This document shows positions 57,801 to 64,000 of a DNA stretch of 64,000 bases, piece after piece (within the stretch, counting starts at the first letter, position 1; every line of letters starts with the position of its first letter). The notes under the pieces are model-generated. The model searched no databases. It saw only the letters and a program-made list of their open reading frames with translations, and was not told the origin of the DNA. Position numbers and translations under genes: made by a program. Source of the stretch: Heliopora coerulea (Eukaryota > Cnidaria > Anthozoa > Scleralcyonacea > Helioporidae); NCBI GenBank assembly GCA_030142905.1, contig JASJOG010000025.1:2066001-2130000 (forward strand), written 5' to 3'.

Positions 57801-60800
57801 ACGCAATGGCGCCGGCGATGCCGCAACACTGTCGCAGCACTTTCGCCGGCCTCTTTACGGCTGGTACGGTTATATGGAAACCAGCCTTAAGTTTGAAGCT
57901 TTCCCGTTAGACTCGGTGAGGAAGCTGATTATGTGTTTTCCTGTAAAATCGTGTGAAATTGAACCGGTTCCTACCTGTGTTGTTAAAGAGTGTCTGGATG
58001 AATTATTGCCTGCTATATCGTCCATGATAAATATTTCCCTCGAAGAAGGCCATTTCCCAAAAGAGTGGAAAGAGGCACTAGTCAAGCCTACGATGAAAAA
58101 ACCTGGTCTGGAGCTCGAAAAGAAAAACTATCGACCTGTTAGCAATCTCCAGTTTCTATCTAAGCTTACAGAAAAAACCGTCGCTGAACAAGCGATTTCT
58201 CACATTATGGCATGTGGGCTTTTCCCTAAGCTACAGCCAGCTTATCGACGGCACCACAGTACTGAGACAGCGTTACTCCGTGTTGGCAATGACATCTTAT
58301 TGAACATGAACAAGCAGCATGTGACGTTGCTGATTTGTCTGGACCTCAGTGCTGCATTCTATACGATTGATCACATGGTATTGCTTCAGCGTCTTGAGAA
58401 TAAGTTTGGTTTTGGCAAAACCGCTTTGATGTGGTTCCTCTCGTATCTGTCGAGCAGATTTCAACAGATAGTAATTGATGGCGTAAAGTCTGACAAGTTT
58501 GACATCAACTTGGGTGTACCCCAAGGTTCCTGTCTTGGGCCACTATTGTTTTCCATCTACACGAGTCAGATATTTGACATCGTTAGTGAACATCTTCCTT
58601 ACAGTGCATTGCTACGCTGATGATACCCAAATGTACCTGGCTTTTCGGTCGGATGATTGTGCTTCTCAAGATTTGGCCGTCGCCGCGATGGAGGCGTGTA
58701 TAAGGGATGTGCGGAGATGGATGATCCAAGACAAGCTTAAGATCAATGATGATAAGACTGAGTTTATTCTTATTGGCACCCGTGCTCAGCTGGAGAAAGT
58801 GAAGATTGACAGTCTAGTAATTGGAGACTCTGTAGTTTCTTCTAGTAGTGAGTCCATAAGAAATTTAGGTACATGGTTTGACAGTAATTTTACCATGAGC
58901 ACGCATATTATGAAAATATATAAAGCTAGTTTCTTTTATCTTCACAACATAAGCTGTATTAGAAAGTTTTTAAGCCAAGAAATTACGGAGACTCTAATAC
59001 ATGCATTTGTGACTAGTCGTCTGAACTATTGTAATTCGCTATTGTATGGGTTACCGAATTGTCTTATCTCTAAGCTGCAACGTGTGCAAAACACAGCTGC
59101 AAGACTGATTTTTAAAGCACCTAGATATTGCCACATCACGCCCCTTTTAACTGAACTCCATTGGCTGAATATTAGACATAGAATCGACTTTAAAATAATC
59201 TTAATTGTACACAAAGCCATTTATGGGGTTGCCCCTGAATACTTACGTGAATTAATATCTCTAAAGCCTGCTTCAAGTTACAGTCTGAGATCTAATAATA
59301 AGTGTATGCTTAAACCTCTGACAGTAAGAACACTGCCCACTCTTGGAGATCGGGCCTTTGCTTGTGCGGCTCCACGACTGTGGAATGGATTACCGTTAGA
59401 ACTTAGGGAAGAACAGAGTATTGAAATTTTTAAACGGAAACTCAAGACGTATCTTTTTAAGAAGGCGTATTGTAACTAGTTGGTGTAAGGATGTTAAATT
59501 CTTAAGCCTTTGTATGTTATTTATGATTGATTGTTAAGGTATTCATATTTAAACTAAGTTACGACTTTTTATGTAAATTACTATTTATTTTTATAGGATT
59601 CTTGTTAAGTGTAGCATTTTCAATACTAATTGTAAAGCGCATTTGAAAACAGTAATGTTGAATTTGCGCTATATAAATAAATATTATTATTATTATTATC
59701 TTGAATCGTTGTTGCACTTTCCCCAACAGCAATGCTTTGTACTTACTATCTTCGCAATTTTTTCGGGATTTTTAGCGTATTTCGAAGAGTTAAAGCAAAA
59801 ACTATAAAGATAACACGATCTCCCGGTCAATCTCTGTAAAATGAGCAAGTTGTTTGTCTGAGTCACAGTGGTGACCGGAAATCATGTGATCTATAAATAG
59901 AAACTACGCGGAACGCTATTGGTTCCTCTATCTCGGAATATCCTGCACTGTTCACCTCCGAGCGAAACAAGATGGCGTCCAGTTATGTTTACGTTACAGA
60001 AGATTATTTTTTCAATAAACGAAGTCGCCGTGCCAGACAACATCAAAAAGGTAACGAAATTTGGCAATTAAGTATTCAAAGATGTGCATTTCTTAAACTT
60101 TTTAGCGATAAATGCACTCAGGGTGTGTTCCAAAATGTTTTGTTTACAAATGATGAGTAGGTGACTAGCCGACATGCCGTAAAATTGTAAACATTTCAAA
60201 AAATGTATGTAAAACAATTTTGCGAGGTATATGCTAAAGCAGTTATTCACCTCAGTGTCGGTGAATAGTGTAGATATTTACCTTCACTTCGGTGAATAAT
60301 TGTTCTTTAAGCGGACACTTCGGGATCGAGTTGACCAGGTTCTTCAAAGTAGCCGAACTTCTAGCAGAGTTCGCTGAATACCGTGGGCTGAACAACTTTT
60401 TAGTACTCTTCTTAATGATACTATGATTTTGAGGGACTTCCAACGATGCGAGCCTTCGAAAGCAAACTCGTATTGGTTTTTTGTGTCTGCTGAAATTTTG
60501 GTTAGCAGACAAAATACCCGCACATCTTGAGGGTTTGTAGGTTTTTGGCTAATTAAATTACGAAGTGGCTTCGGAGGATGACGAAACTTTGCGAAATGGC
60601 CGCCATTCTGTTTAGTCACGCGGTGAAAGCCTGAAAGTTTGCGAGCGAGTTTGCAAGTTTTATCCAAGAGAACTTTCCCGCGGTGTTATAGTATTATATT
60701 ATTTTTTCCTCTTGTTTTGTTTTTCGTAGCCGTCGTAGTTGCACTGTCTGACGCTTTCGTCGGGTTCTATTACGTACGGTCTATGTTGAAATGTTTCTTG

Positions 60801-63653
60801 CTTCAGGTTACCGGTAATGCAGCATTCATTCAGCCTTTACCAGCGCCATTTGTTTCCCCAACAACAGTCCCTGGGCACGACGTTGACTTATTAGTAGCAC
60901 AGTGAAAATATCAACATTCTTGTGATCCCTCAACACACGACATTTTATAACGCAACATGGCGCCGCAACAAAATTGAAATTTACAACAGCCCATTCGTTC
61001 ATAGATTTTAACGATATTCTATTGGGACGATATCTTGCCTTCCCAAAAATCGTTCCGTCTATACCACTCGAGGAACCGTCGTCACGCTTAGCAACCACTC
61101 TCCACACTCTCACCAGACCTACTTACAAATTATGCTCATTCAGCGATTACCTGTTAGTATCAGCACAACCCCTCAATCACTACAAATCTACAATCAAATC
61201 TTCCGTTTACTTGCAATCAAACTGTCATCAGACGCATATACGCACTGCGTACCTATTTTTCTTTAACTGTTTACACTTTTTATCATATTTTCAGTTGGTG
61301 TAGACTTAGAACTTGTTTCTAAGTCAGTGCTGTATTACTTCTACATTCTGAACTTAATTTCATAACTAAGTATTAAAATAAAAAACTCTAGTCACCACTT
61401 GCATACCCCTACTGTGTCGACCCTTTTCAAGCGGACACCCTCTCAACAATTTTTCCATGGTTGTGAATATTTTCGAGGACGAACTAAACAAAAGTTAAAG
61501 ATTAAAATCGTGTAAAAGACTGGGCCTGACGTACAACATTTCCCTCCATGGGAGGACATCTTAGCTTCACTTTTTGCCTGGTCAATAAATGGAAGCTCGT
61601 ATTCAAGTTACCTAGAGAGTTCACTGGTTTCACTTTATCGGCAAATGGCCTTTGTTCGTCTTTGTTCGATCTGAGCTGCATAAATTAAAAACTCATCAAA
61701 ATGATTGGAGAATTAATATCCTATTTAGGTAAATGAGGCTGTCATGTTAACTCATCCCAAACTGTCACTATCCACTGAAAATGAAAGCCCGCATGATGGT
61801 ATCGATCAGGACACGCCACAGCAAAGAATAACGCATTTCAAGTAAGTTTGAATTGCATTAATGCTTCCTTTTTTAGCGATTTATTTCGCGGCTTACGACT
61901 AATCAGAAAGTAGGAATGTTCTCATTCCTGTAACAAGGGATTAAAAATTTTAGAAGTTAAGAAATATCTAAAGAGCCGTTTATACGTGCGATTTTCTACA
62001 TTGAGAATGTCATCTTTGTGTATGAAATAAACCCATGACTGTCTATATTTAACAATTACTCATCGAAGTGGAGGTGAATTGTGGTGGATATTTACTGGGC
62101 CGCGAAGCTGCGTGGTAAATATTTACACTATTCACCAACGCTGAGTTGAATAATTGCTTTAGCATATACCTCGCAAAATTGTTTTCGCATATTTATTTTT
62201 CAAATATTCAAAACAATTTTACCGAACTTAGTCGGCTTGTTGCCCACTCATCATTTGTAAACAAAACATTTTGACCTCATCCTGAGTGCATTTATCGCTA
62301 AAAAGTAAGAGAAATGCATATTTTTGAATATTTTAATGCCAAATTTCGTTGCTTTTTTGGTATTGTATGGCACGGCGGCTTCGTTGATCTAAAAAAGTTC
62401 TTCTTCCGTAACAGAAACAAAACGGGATGCCATTTTGTTTTGCTCTGAGGTGAATAGTGCAGGATATTCCAAGATAGGGGAACCAATCAGATTGCGCAAA
62501 AGACACTATTCACCTGCGAGGTATATGCTAATATAAGATATCCGCCAGTGTTGGGCTCCAGTTTTTCCCAGGTGACATCGTCAGATTTAACACATACTCC
62601 AAGATGTGAATCGCAAGGCACAAAATCGCTAGGGGTCCTAATGGTTACTTGTGTTTGGATGATGAGATCCAAAATAGCGGGACGCTGCGAGAAAGGAGAA
62701 AACCGTTTAGAAACATGATCTTCAGCTTTTTTTACTATCATAAAAATTCCACATAGCTGATTTCACATGTGAAATTGTTTCTCATAGTGAAATGTGAGTA
62801 TTGTATAGTTAACAAATAGAAAATTGGTTTAGTGTCTCTGTGAGGGGTGATAGAAACATAGATGACGTAAGTTCAATCTTGGCTTCATCCATGTCTCTGT
62901 ACTCTAATACAAAATGAAAATGACGTCAGTCGTGTCCCTGTTCTCTGAGAGAAAATGAGGCTTGTCAAATTAGAGCGTGGGTAGGAGGCGTGTTATTTTA
63001 TAATATATAATGTAGGGTTAGTTTTTAGATTTATTAAATTGATAGGTACATAGGGCTCTTAGAAAGACAAGACACAGAAGTTTGGATGCGCCTCCGCTCT
63101 TTAACAAATTTAAGTAAAATAAGTTAATGTTATAAAATAAGAAAATTTTGTAAGAAACATCGTGGTTATTTCTTAAATGTAGTGTCCTTGCTCGTAAAAA
63201 GTTAGGATACAGTATGTCCGAGCACTCTTAATTTCCATTATAACAGTTATAAACGAGCGTAAAAATTGTACTTCAAAATCATCGTCAGGTTAACATGTCA
63301 GGAAATTTTTCATCAAATTGTCAGGAAATTTATTATAGGAAATTATTATAATTAATCAATGATAAATCATTATAATTAACTGTAATTAATTAACTATTTA
63401 TTATAATTATTTTATTAATTATATAATTTATCATTATTTATTAATATTGTCAGGAAATTATTTACCGTAAATTTTTTTTATCCTTCCTCTTTATGTTATC
63501 CTAAAGAGGATTCTCTCATTCCGTTTGTTTTAAGTTTGTACGACAAGAATAATCATCTCTGTCCGTTCGATACTGGATTAATTGAGAAAAACAAGGAGTT
63601 GTTCATCTCTGGATATGTGAAACCGATATACGATGACAACCTGAGCAAAGACG
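36747..63653 (+). CDS. DNMT1: DNMT1-like maintenance DNA methyltransferase, 5' part of the gene (continues right)
   Basis: Four exons join in phase: 50369-50417, 50564-50644, 61729-61841 and 63535-63653. They encode a basic linker, then [18 protein letters not shown] (cysteine pair of the RFTS zinc site), [14 protein letters not shown], and [13 protein letters not shown] followed by VKPIYDDN. This is the start of the RFTS domain of DNMT1, which targets the enzyme to hemimethylated replicating chromatin. Two upstream 135-nt exons (36747-36881, 45362-45496) are tentative N-terminal parts; exon 45362-45496 does not join 50369 in phase, so at least one exon is missing. CXXC, BAH and catalytic exons lie beyond the window. 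The introns are full of transposons. Confidence 0.85.
36882..38209. other. Intron or intergenic, SINE and repeat fragments
   Basis: Contains a CTTGCGAGTAAAGTC...GGCGTTAACCAGAGT repeat fragment at about 37810-37855 and the tRNA-like SINE at 37962-38035. No exon recognised. Confidence 0.45.
37962..38035 (-). repeat. tRNA-like SINE (CTGGGGCTCAGAAA family)
   Basis: Minus strand: GGTTGCGGGTTCGATCTCC, then CTGGGGCTCAGAAATCGTTTTCCTGAGG. Confidence 0.6.
38210..39295 (-). mobile_element. Penelope-like element remnant with inverted flanking segments
   Basis: The coding remnant 38455-39226 is flanked by inverted segments of about 80 bp: GTTCATCCAGACTTATTAAACGTTAAAAATACCCTTATAG near 38238-38280, and its diverged inverse near 39228-39285. 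Paired or inverted pLTR-like flanks are known for Penelope elements. Confidence 0.65.
38455..39226 (-). pseudogene. Penelope-type reverse transcriptase C-terminus and GIY-YIG-region remnant
   Basis: The open part (39226-38750) has [31 protein letters not shown], read here as two adjoining conserved blocks, then [18 protein letters not shown] and [14 protein letters not shown]: the thumb and linker of Penelope-like RTs. Downstream, in other frames, [16 protein letters not shown] recalls the end of the GIY-YIG endonuclease domain. The catalytic RT motifs upstream and the GIY-YIG core are absent or broken. It is 5'-truncated, as is common for this class. Confidence 0.78.
39541..39832 (+). repeat. 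tRNA-derived SINE with CTCCGG-rich body and ACTTT tail
   Basis: Head: GTGGCACAGTGGTAATGC (A box) and GGGGTCGATTCC (B box). Body: GTTTTCTCCGGATACTCCGGTTTTCTCC. End: TAAATAAAGACACTTTACTTTACTTTA. The parts are in SINE order. Confidence 0.75.
39858..39930 (+). repeat. tRNA-like SINE (CTGGGGCTCAGAAA family)
   Basis: AGAAGGTTGCGGGTTCGATCCCCGTCTGGGGCTCAGAAATCATTTTCTGAG, about the best consensus-like copy of the family in the window. Confidence 0.7.
39931..40396. other. Unassigned sequence
   Basis: Contains a short tandem duplication, CACC TAAATCCAGTGTTGC-like, at about 40148-40190. No gene. Confidence 0.4.
40397..40779. mobile_element. 383-bp palindromic MITE, copy 2
   Basis: Ends TACACCATTTGCTGCTCATTACC and GGTAATGAACAGCAAAGGTGTA, inverted, with TAT on both sides (40394-40396 and 40780-40782). 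The interior palindrome shares ATTCTAGAATACGTTCGG or CACTATACATTGGGG parts with copy 1 at 34552-36185. A short form without the captured fragment. Confidence 0.68.
41226..41294 (+). repeat. 24-bp tandem repeat of CACATGTG/CACGTG palindromes
   Basis: ACATCACATGTGATTATACGTGTG is followed by ACATCACATGTGATTACACGTGTG and a partial third unit ending in CACGTG. The units hold E-box-like palindromes. Confidence 0.75.
42840..42962 (-). repeat. tRNA-like SINE (CTGGGGCTCAGAAA family)
   Basis: Minus strand: CTCGGTAGTTCAATGGTAGCAG (A box), GGTTAAGGGTTCCATCCCC, CTGGGGCTCAGAAATCATTTTTCCGAG. Confidence 0.68.
45362..45496 (+). CDS. Candidate N-terminal exon B (135 nt), paralogue of exon A
   Basis: TTTTTAAG before and GTTTGC after, 45 codons, phase 0. 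Shares KK, DxVC, Y, D, R, NTD, E and N with exon A at the same positions. Open on both sides only in this frame. Confidence 0.42.
45497..46181. other. Intron sequence before the hAT element
   Basis: Holds one tRNA-like SINE (45752-45838). An unseen exon may lie between here and 50369, because the flanking exon phases do not match. Confidence 0.4.
45752..45838 (-). repeat. tRNA-like SINE (CTGGGGCTCAGAAA family), diverged
   Basis: Minus strand: CTCGGTAGCTCAATGTAGCG, ACGTTGCCGATTTGATCGCC, CTGGGGCTCGGAAATCG. Confidence 0.6.
46190..48558 (+). mobile_element. Complete hAT DNA transposon
   Basis: 2,369 bp with termini TAGGGTCGGGCGGTT and, inverted, TAGGGTCAGGCGGTT, then a diverged AACCGAAAA-rich subterminal region on both sides. 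The perfect 8-bp duplication CCGTCAAT lies at 46182-46189 and 48559-48566. It encloses one two-exon transposase gene without any stop or frameshift. All parts needed for an autonomous copy appear present. Confidence 0.93.
46486..48419 (+). CDS. hAT transposase, ZBED-like, two exons, intact
   Basis: Exon 1 46486-47448 and exon 2 47568-48419, joined in phase over a 119-bp GTGAGT...TTTTAG intron, give 604 codons. Residues about 1-50 form a BED zinc finger ([22 protein letters not shown]). The RNase H-like DDE core has [15 protein letters not shown] and ITTDNGSNI, then CFGHNLHP. After the intron come [12 protein letters not shown] and, near the end, the hAT dimerisation block [32 protein letters not shown] and [11 protein letters not shown]. 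It is closest to ZBED1-like hAT proteins. The length is typical. The intron-containing layout and clean frame suggest a recent copy. Confidence 0.93.
48567..49323. other. Intron sequence with one tRNA-like SINE
   Basis: Around 48725-48840 is a TATATAACC-rich inverted stretch (GGCGGTTATATACC and GGTATATAACC). A SINE follows. No exon. Confidence 0.45.
48862..48952 (+). repeat. tRNA-like SINE (CTGGGGCTCAGAAA family)
   Basis: CTTGGTAGCTCGACGTTTGGAGCG (A box), GAGGGTTCAATTCCCG (B box), CTGGGATTCAGAAATCC. Confidence 0.66.
49332..49911. mobile_element. hAT-type MITE copy B
   Basis: Starts CGGTGGCGCAGC and ends TAGTTGCGCCACTG, flanked by GTTTGCTT and GCTCGCTT (6 of 8 identical). The body matches copy A at 17627-18602 in two blocks. 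Confidence 0.65.
49920..50368. other. Intron sequence before DNMT1 linker exon
   Basis: Nothing recognised. Confidence 0.4.
50369..50417 (+). CDS. DNMT1: DNMT1-like exon, basic linker
   Basis: ATTTTTAG acceptor and GTAAAT donor. One base plus 16 codons: [16 protein letters not shown], resembling the KEP-rich linker before the RFTS zinc site. The other frames contain a stop. Confidence 0.6.
50564..50644 (+). CDS. DNMT1: DNMT1-like exon, RFTS zinc-site start
   Basis: 27 codons, phase 0, TCCAAG acceptor and GTAAGT donor. [16 protein letters not shown] matches the 'CxxCxxYLDDPDLK' signature of DNMT1. Confidence 0.9.
50645..51035. other. Intron sequence after DNMT1 exon
   Basis: Nothing recognised before the pogo-like end at 51036. 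Confidence 0.4.
51036..51218 (+). mobile_element. Pogo/Tigger-like terminal fragment
   Basis: Begins TA then CAGTTGAACTCCTATTAACGGACACC, followed by several TCTTAAGTGGACACC or CTAAGCGGACACC units, the usual look of pogo-type ends. A matching piece (CTTTAAGCGGACACTTCGG) lies at about 60303-60325, on the far side of the nested insertions. No transposase and no clear right terminus. Confidence 0.45.
51363..53218 (+). pseudogene. SAP / SWIM / YqaJ-nuclease protein of the ISL2EU-like element, broken
   Basis: ATG at 51363. In order: a SAP motif ([20 protein letters not shown]) for DNA binding; a SWIM-like zinc finger ([19 protein letters not shown]) in the next frame; a [15 protein letters not shown] stretch; and the YqaJ exonuclease core [20 protein letters not shown] and [11 protein letters not shown], with the D...E.K residues of the PD-(D/E)XK nuclease fold visible. 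Frames break near 51885, 52285, 52545 and about 52760, so it is dead. The nuclease's role in transposition is not established, to my knowledge. Confidence 0.82.
53395..54896 (-). pseudogene. THAP / DDE_Tnp_4 transposase of the ISL2EU-like element, broken and catalytically altered
   Basis: Read from 54896: a THAP-like part ([41 protein letters not shown]) without a clear first Cys pair; a helical region with [17 protein letters not shown]; then the DDE_Tnp_4 core with [13 protein letters not shown], the block around VGCTEF, ILADRGF (second Asp) and [13 protein letters not shown] (Glu). In family members the first block reads DCTE; here Asp is Gly (GGC), a one-base change that would remove catalysis. 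Frameshifts lie near 54870, 54550 and 54150. The gene converges on the YqaJ gene. Confidence 0.82.
54895..59479 (+). pseudogene. L2-like LINE polyprotein: 2A-like motif, APE endonuclease, reverse transcriptase (broken)
   Basis: ATG at 54895, hydrophobic start, then DVSRNPGP at 55201-55224, a 2A-like ribosome-skipping motif with Ser for the usual Glu. The APE endonuclease region has [18 protein letters not shown], a TAG or TGA break near 55785, then [27 protein letters not shown] and SDHCTV. A frameshift lies near 56622. The RT is split by the MITE 56891-57887, then continues with [40 protein letters not shown] and, after a frameshift near 58600, [11 protein letters not shown]. The C-terminus includes [13 protein letters not shown] and [11 protein letters not shown]. 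Order and motifs fit L2/CR1. At least three breaks besides the MITE. Confidence 0.88.
56891..57887. mobile_element. 997-bp Harbinger-type MITE nested in the LINE
   Basis: Inverted ends of about 80 bp: AGGCTGGTTTCCAAATAACC at the left and the inverse, with one or two changes, at the right. TAA duplicates at 56888-56890 and 57888-57890. Removing it and one TAA makes the LINE reading frame continuous. No transposase. A 3-bp TWA-type duplication is typical of PIF/Harbinger. Confidence 0.85.
59677..59699 (+). repeat. (ATT)n microsatellite at the LINE 3' end
   Basis: ATTATTATTATTATTAT directly ends the LINE and is typical of L2/CR1-type 3' tails. Confidence 0.85.
60307..61728. other. DNMT1 intron sequence, nothing coding
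   Basis: Contains a pogo-like piece at the start and AAGCGGACACC again at about 61428-61440. No exon until 61729. Confidence 0.45.
61729..61841 (+). CDS. DNMT1: DNMT1-like exon, RFTS domain
   Basis: TTTAG acceptor and GTAAGT donor, 37 codons plus two bases. [14 protein letters not shown] matches the 'EP.MLT.E.LS.FD' part of RFTS; the middle is acidic and diverged. Confidence 0.85.
62050..62530 (-). mobile_element. Crypton-like repeat 'E' copy B
   Basis: On the minus strand: AGCATATACCTCGCAGGTG, ... TGGAATATCCTGCAC, then a frame with [14 protein letters not shown], a stop, and [17 protein letters not shown], the N-terminal pattern of DUF3504/Crypton-type recombinases. An inverted GCGAGGTATATGCT lies near 62160. 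The copy is uninterrupted, so it shows the empty site for the ISL2EU-like insertion in copy A. Confidence 0.68.
63335..63480. repeat. AT-rich block
   Basis: Almost pure A/T with repeated TAATTAAT and TTATTATAAT units. Confidence 0.8.
63535..63653 (+). CDS. DNMT1: DNMT1-like exon, [17 protein letters not shown]
   Basis: TTTTAAG acceptor and GTGAGG donor. One base completes Asn with the previous exon, then [19 protein letters not shown] and VKPIYDDN follow, almost the vertebrate '[13 protein letters not shown]...KPIYDD' core. It is the clearest DNMT1 evidence in the window. Confidence 0.94.
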
Positions 63654-64000
63654 GTGAGGACTGAGAACTAAGAACTCAACTGTAATACACCGAGGTTTGA
63701 TTGAAAATGGCGCTTCCGGAGTCTTAAGTTCACTTGGCTAGACAAGTGAAAACTCCACCTTAACAGGGGTTCAAACTCGTGACCGTCGGTGTACCAGTCC
63801 CACGTTCTACCGACTCAGCTGCAAGCGTTGAACTCTAAAAAGACTGGAATGATATCTCGTACCAGGCCTCACGATTGAATGAAGTCGACATGGGGGCATC
63901 CATGTAGGTCAAAAACACGCGCGGGAAAAAGTTGTATTGAACCTTTGCTTTTCATTCACAGTTAATTGTGACAAATATGCAGTCCTACCGACATTGTCCT
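63654..64000. other. DNMT1 intron start, tRNA-like fragment
   Basis: Minus strand at about 63765-63830: CTGAGTCGGTAGAACGTGGGAC and GGTCACGAGTTTGAACCCC, a tRNA-derived fragment. Nothing else. Confidence 0.45.

Larger units (their letters stand above)
54895..59699 (+). mobile_element. L2/CR1-like LINE, nearly full length, with nested MITE
   Basis: The ORF starts at about 54895 and holds an N-terminal 2A-like motif, an APE endonuclease and an RT. The 3' end is a short (ATT)n run at about 59677-59699. It is inserted close to the start codon of the THAP-DDE gene; exact 5' end uncertain because CCATGG serves both strands. Confidence 0.82.
51264..59917. mobile_element. ISL2EU-like DNA transposon, interrupted by an L2-like LINE
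   Basis: Termini AGCGTTCCGCG and CGCGGAACGCT are inverted; further in, both ends share TGACTCAGACAAACAA. AT flanks both sides (51262-51263 and 59918-59919). Comparison with copy B of the host repeat shows a clean insertion at that point. It contains two convergent genes, SAP-SWIM-YqaJ (+) and THAP-DDE (-), a pairing I associate with the ISL2EU superfamily. Without the LINE it would be about 3.8 kb. Confidence 0.75.
51219..60306. mobile_element. Crypton-like repeat 'E' copy A, split by the ISL2EU-like insertion
   Basis: The left piece 51219-51263 (ATACCTCGCAGGTG, GCGCAATCT) and right piece 59918-60306 (TTGGTTCCTCTATC, GGAATATCCTGCAC) are continuous in copy B at 62050-62530. Together they make about 430 bp. 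The right piece begins a reading frame [11 protein letters not shown], the degraded start of a DUF3504/Crypton-like protein. Confidence 0.72.
61842..63534. other. DNMT1 intron
   Basis: Holds Crypton-like repeat copy B (62050-62530) and a strongly AT-rich block at about 63335-63480 made of AATTATTATAATTAAT-like units. Otherwise unassigned. Confidence 0.5.

Noticed and set aside
1..64000. CRISPR arrays, bacterial operons or a bacterial contaminant
   Set aside because: No regular short spacer repeats or Shine-Dalgarno-led gene runs; spliced animal genes flank every region.

Overview
The window is eukaryotic, AT-rich and dominated by introns and mobile elements. Spliced GT-AG genes with short conserved exons, hAT, ISL2EU-like, Harbinger-like and Crypton-like transposons, L2/CR1-like LINEs, a Penelope remnant, tRNA-derived SINEs and an endogenous Polinton-like virus together suggest an invertebrate. 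The style of several families (the Polinton integrase, the DUF3504-type recombinase, the SAP/SWIM/YqaJ protein) is most familiar to me from Anthozoa (corals and sea anemones). That taxonomic call is inference.

Two host genes can be recognised, both on the + strand and both cut by the window edges. The left one is the 3' part of an ACSS3-like mitochondrial short-chain acyl-CoA synthetase. Its six exons lie between 658 and 16726 and join in phase to the natural stop. The right one is a DNMT1-like maintenance DNA methyltransferase. Four confident exons (50369-50417, 50564-50644, 61729-61841, 63535-63653) encode the basic linker and the start of the RFTS domain, and the gene runs off the right edge. 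Two upstream 135-nt exons (36747-36881 and 45362-45496) are related to each other and may be its N-terminal part.

The introns are the interesting part. The third ACSS3 intron of the window holds a 5.5-kb partial Polinton-like virus (5540-11046). It carries a penton-like protein, a chromodomain integrase, a membrane-segment protein, a capsid-like protein, a packaging ATPase, a small membrane protein and one divergent gene. The two presumed structural genes are intact and the other minus-strand genes are broken. Most genes start right next to a TATATA stretch, and the two divergent genes share a 31-bp near-palindrome with a start codon at each end.

The middle (17-36 kb) is filled with inverted-repeat elements: hAT-type MITEs, 1-3.6-kb foldbacks, a Crypton-like recombinase pseudogene interrupted by a foldback retroposon, and a LINE with a PHD-like insertion. 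From 36 to 64 kb, within or before DNMT1, there is a Penelope remnant, many tRNA-like SINEs and a complete, apparently intact hAT transposon with an 8-bp target duplication (46190-48558). There is also a nest at least four deep: a Harbinger-type MITE inside an L2-like LINE, inside an ISL2EU-like transposon (SAP-SWIM-YqaJ plus THAP-DDE), inside a Crypton-like repeat.
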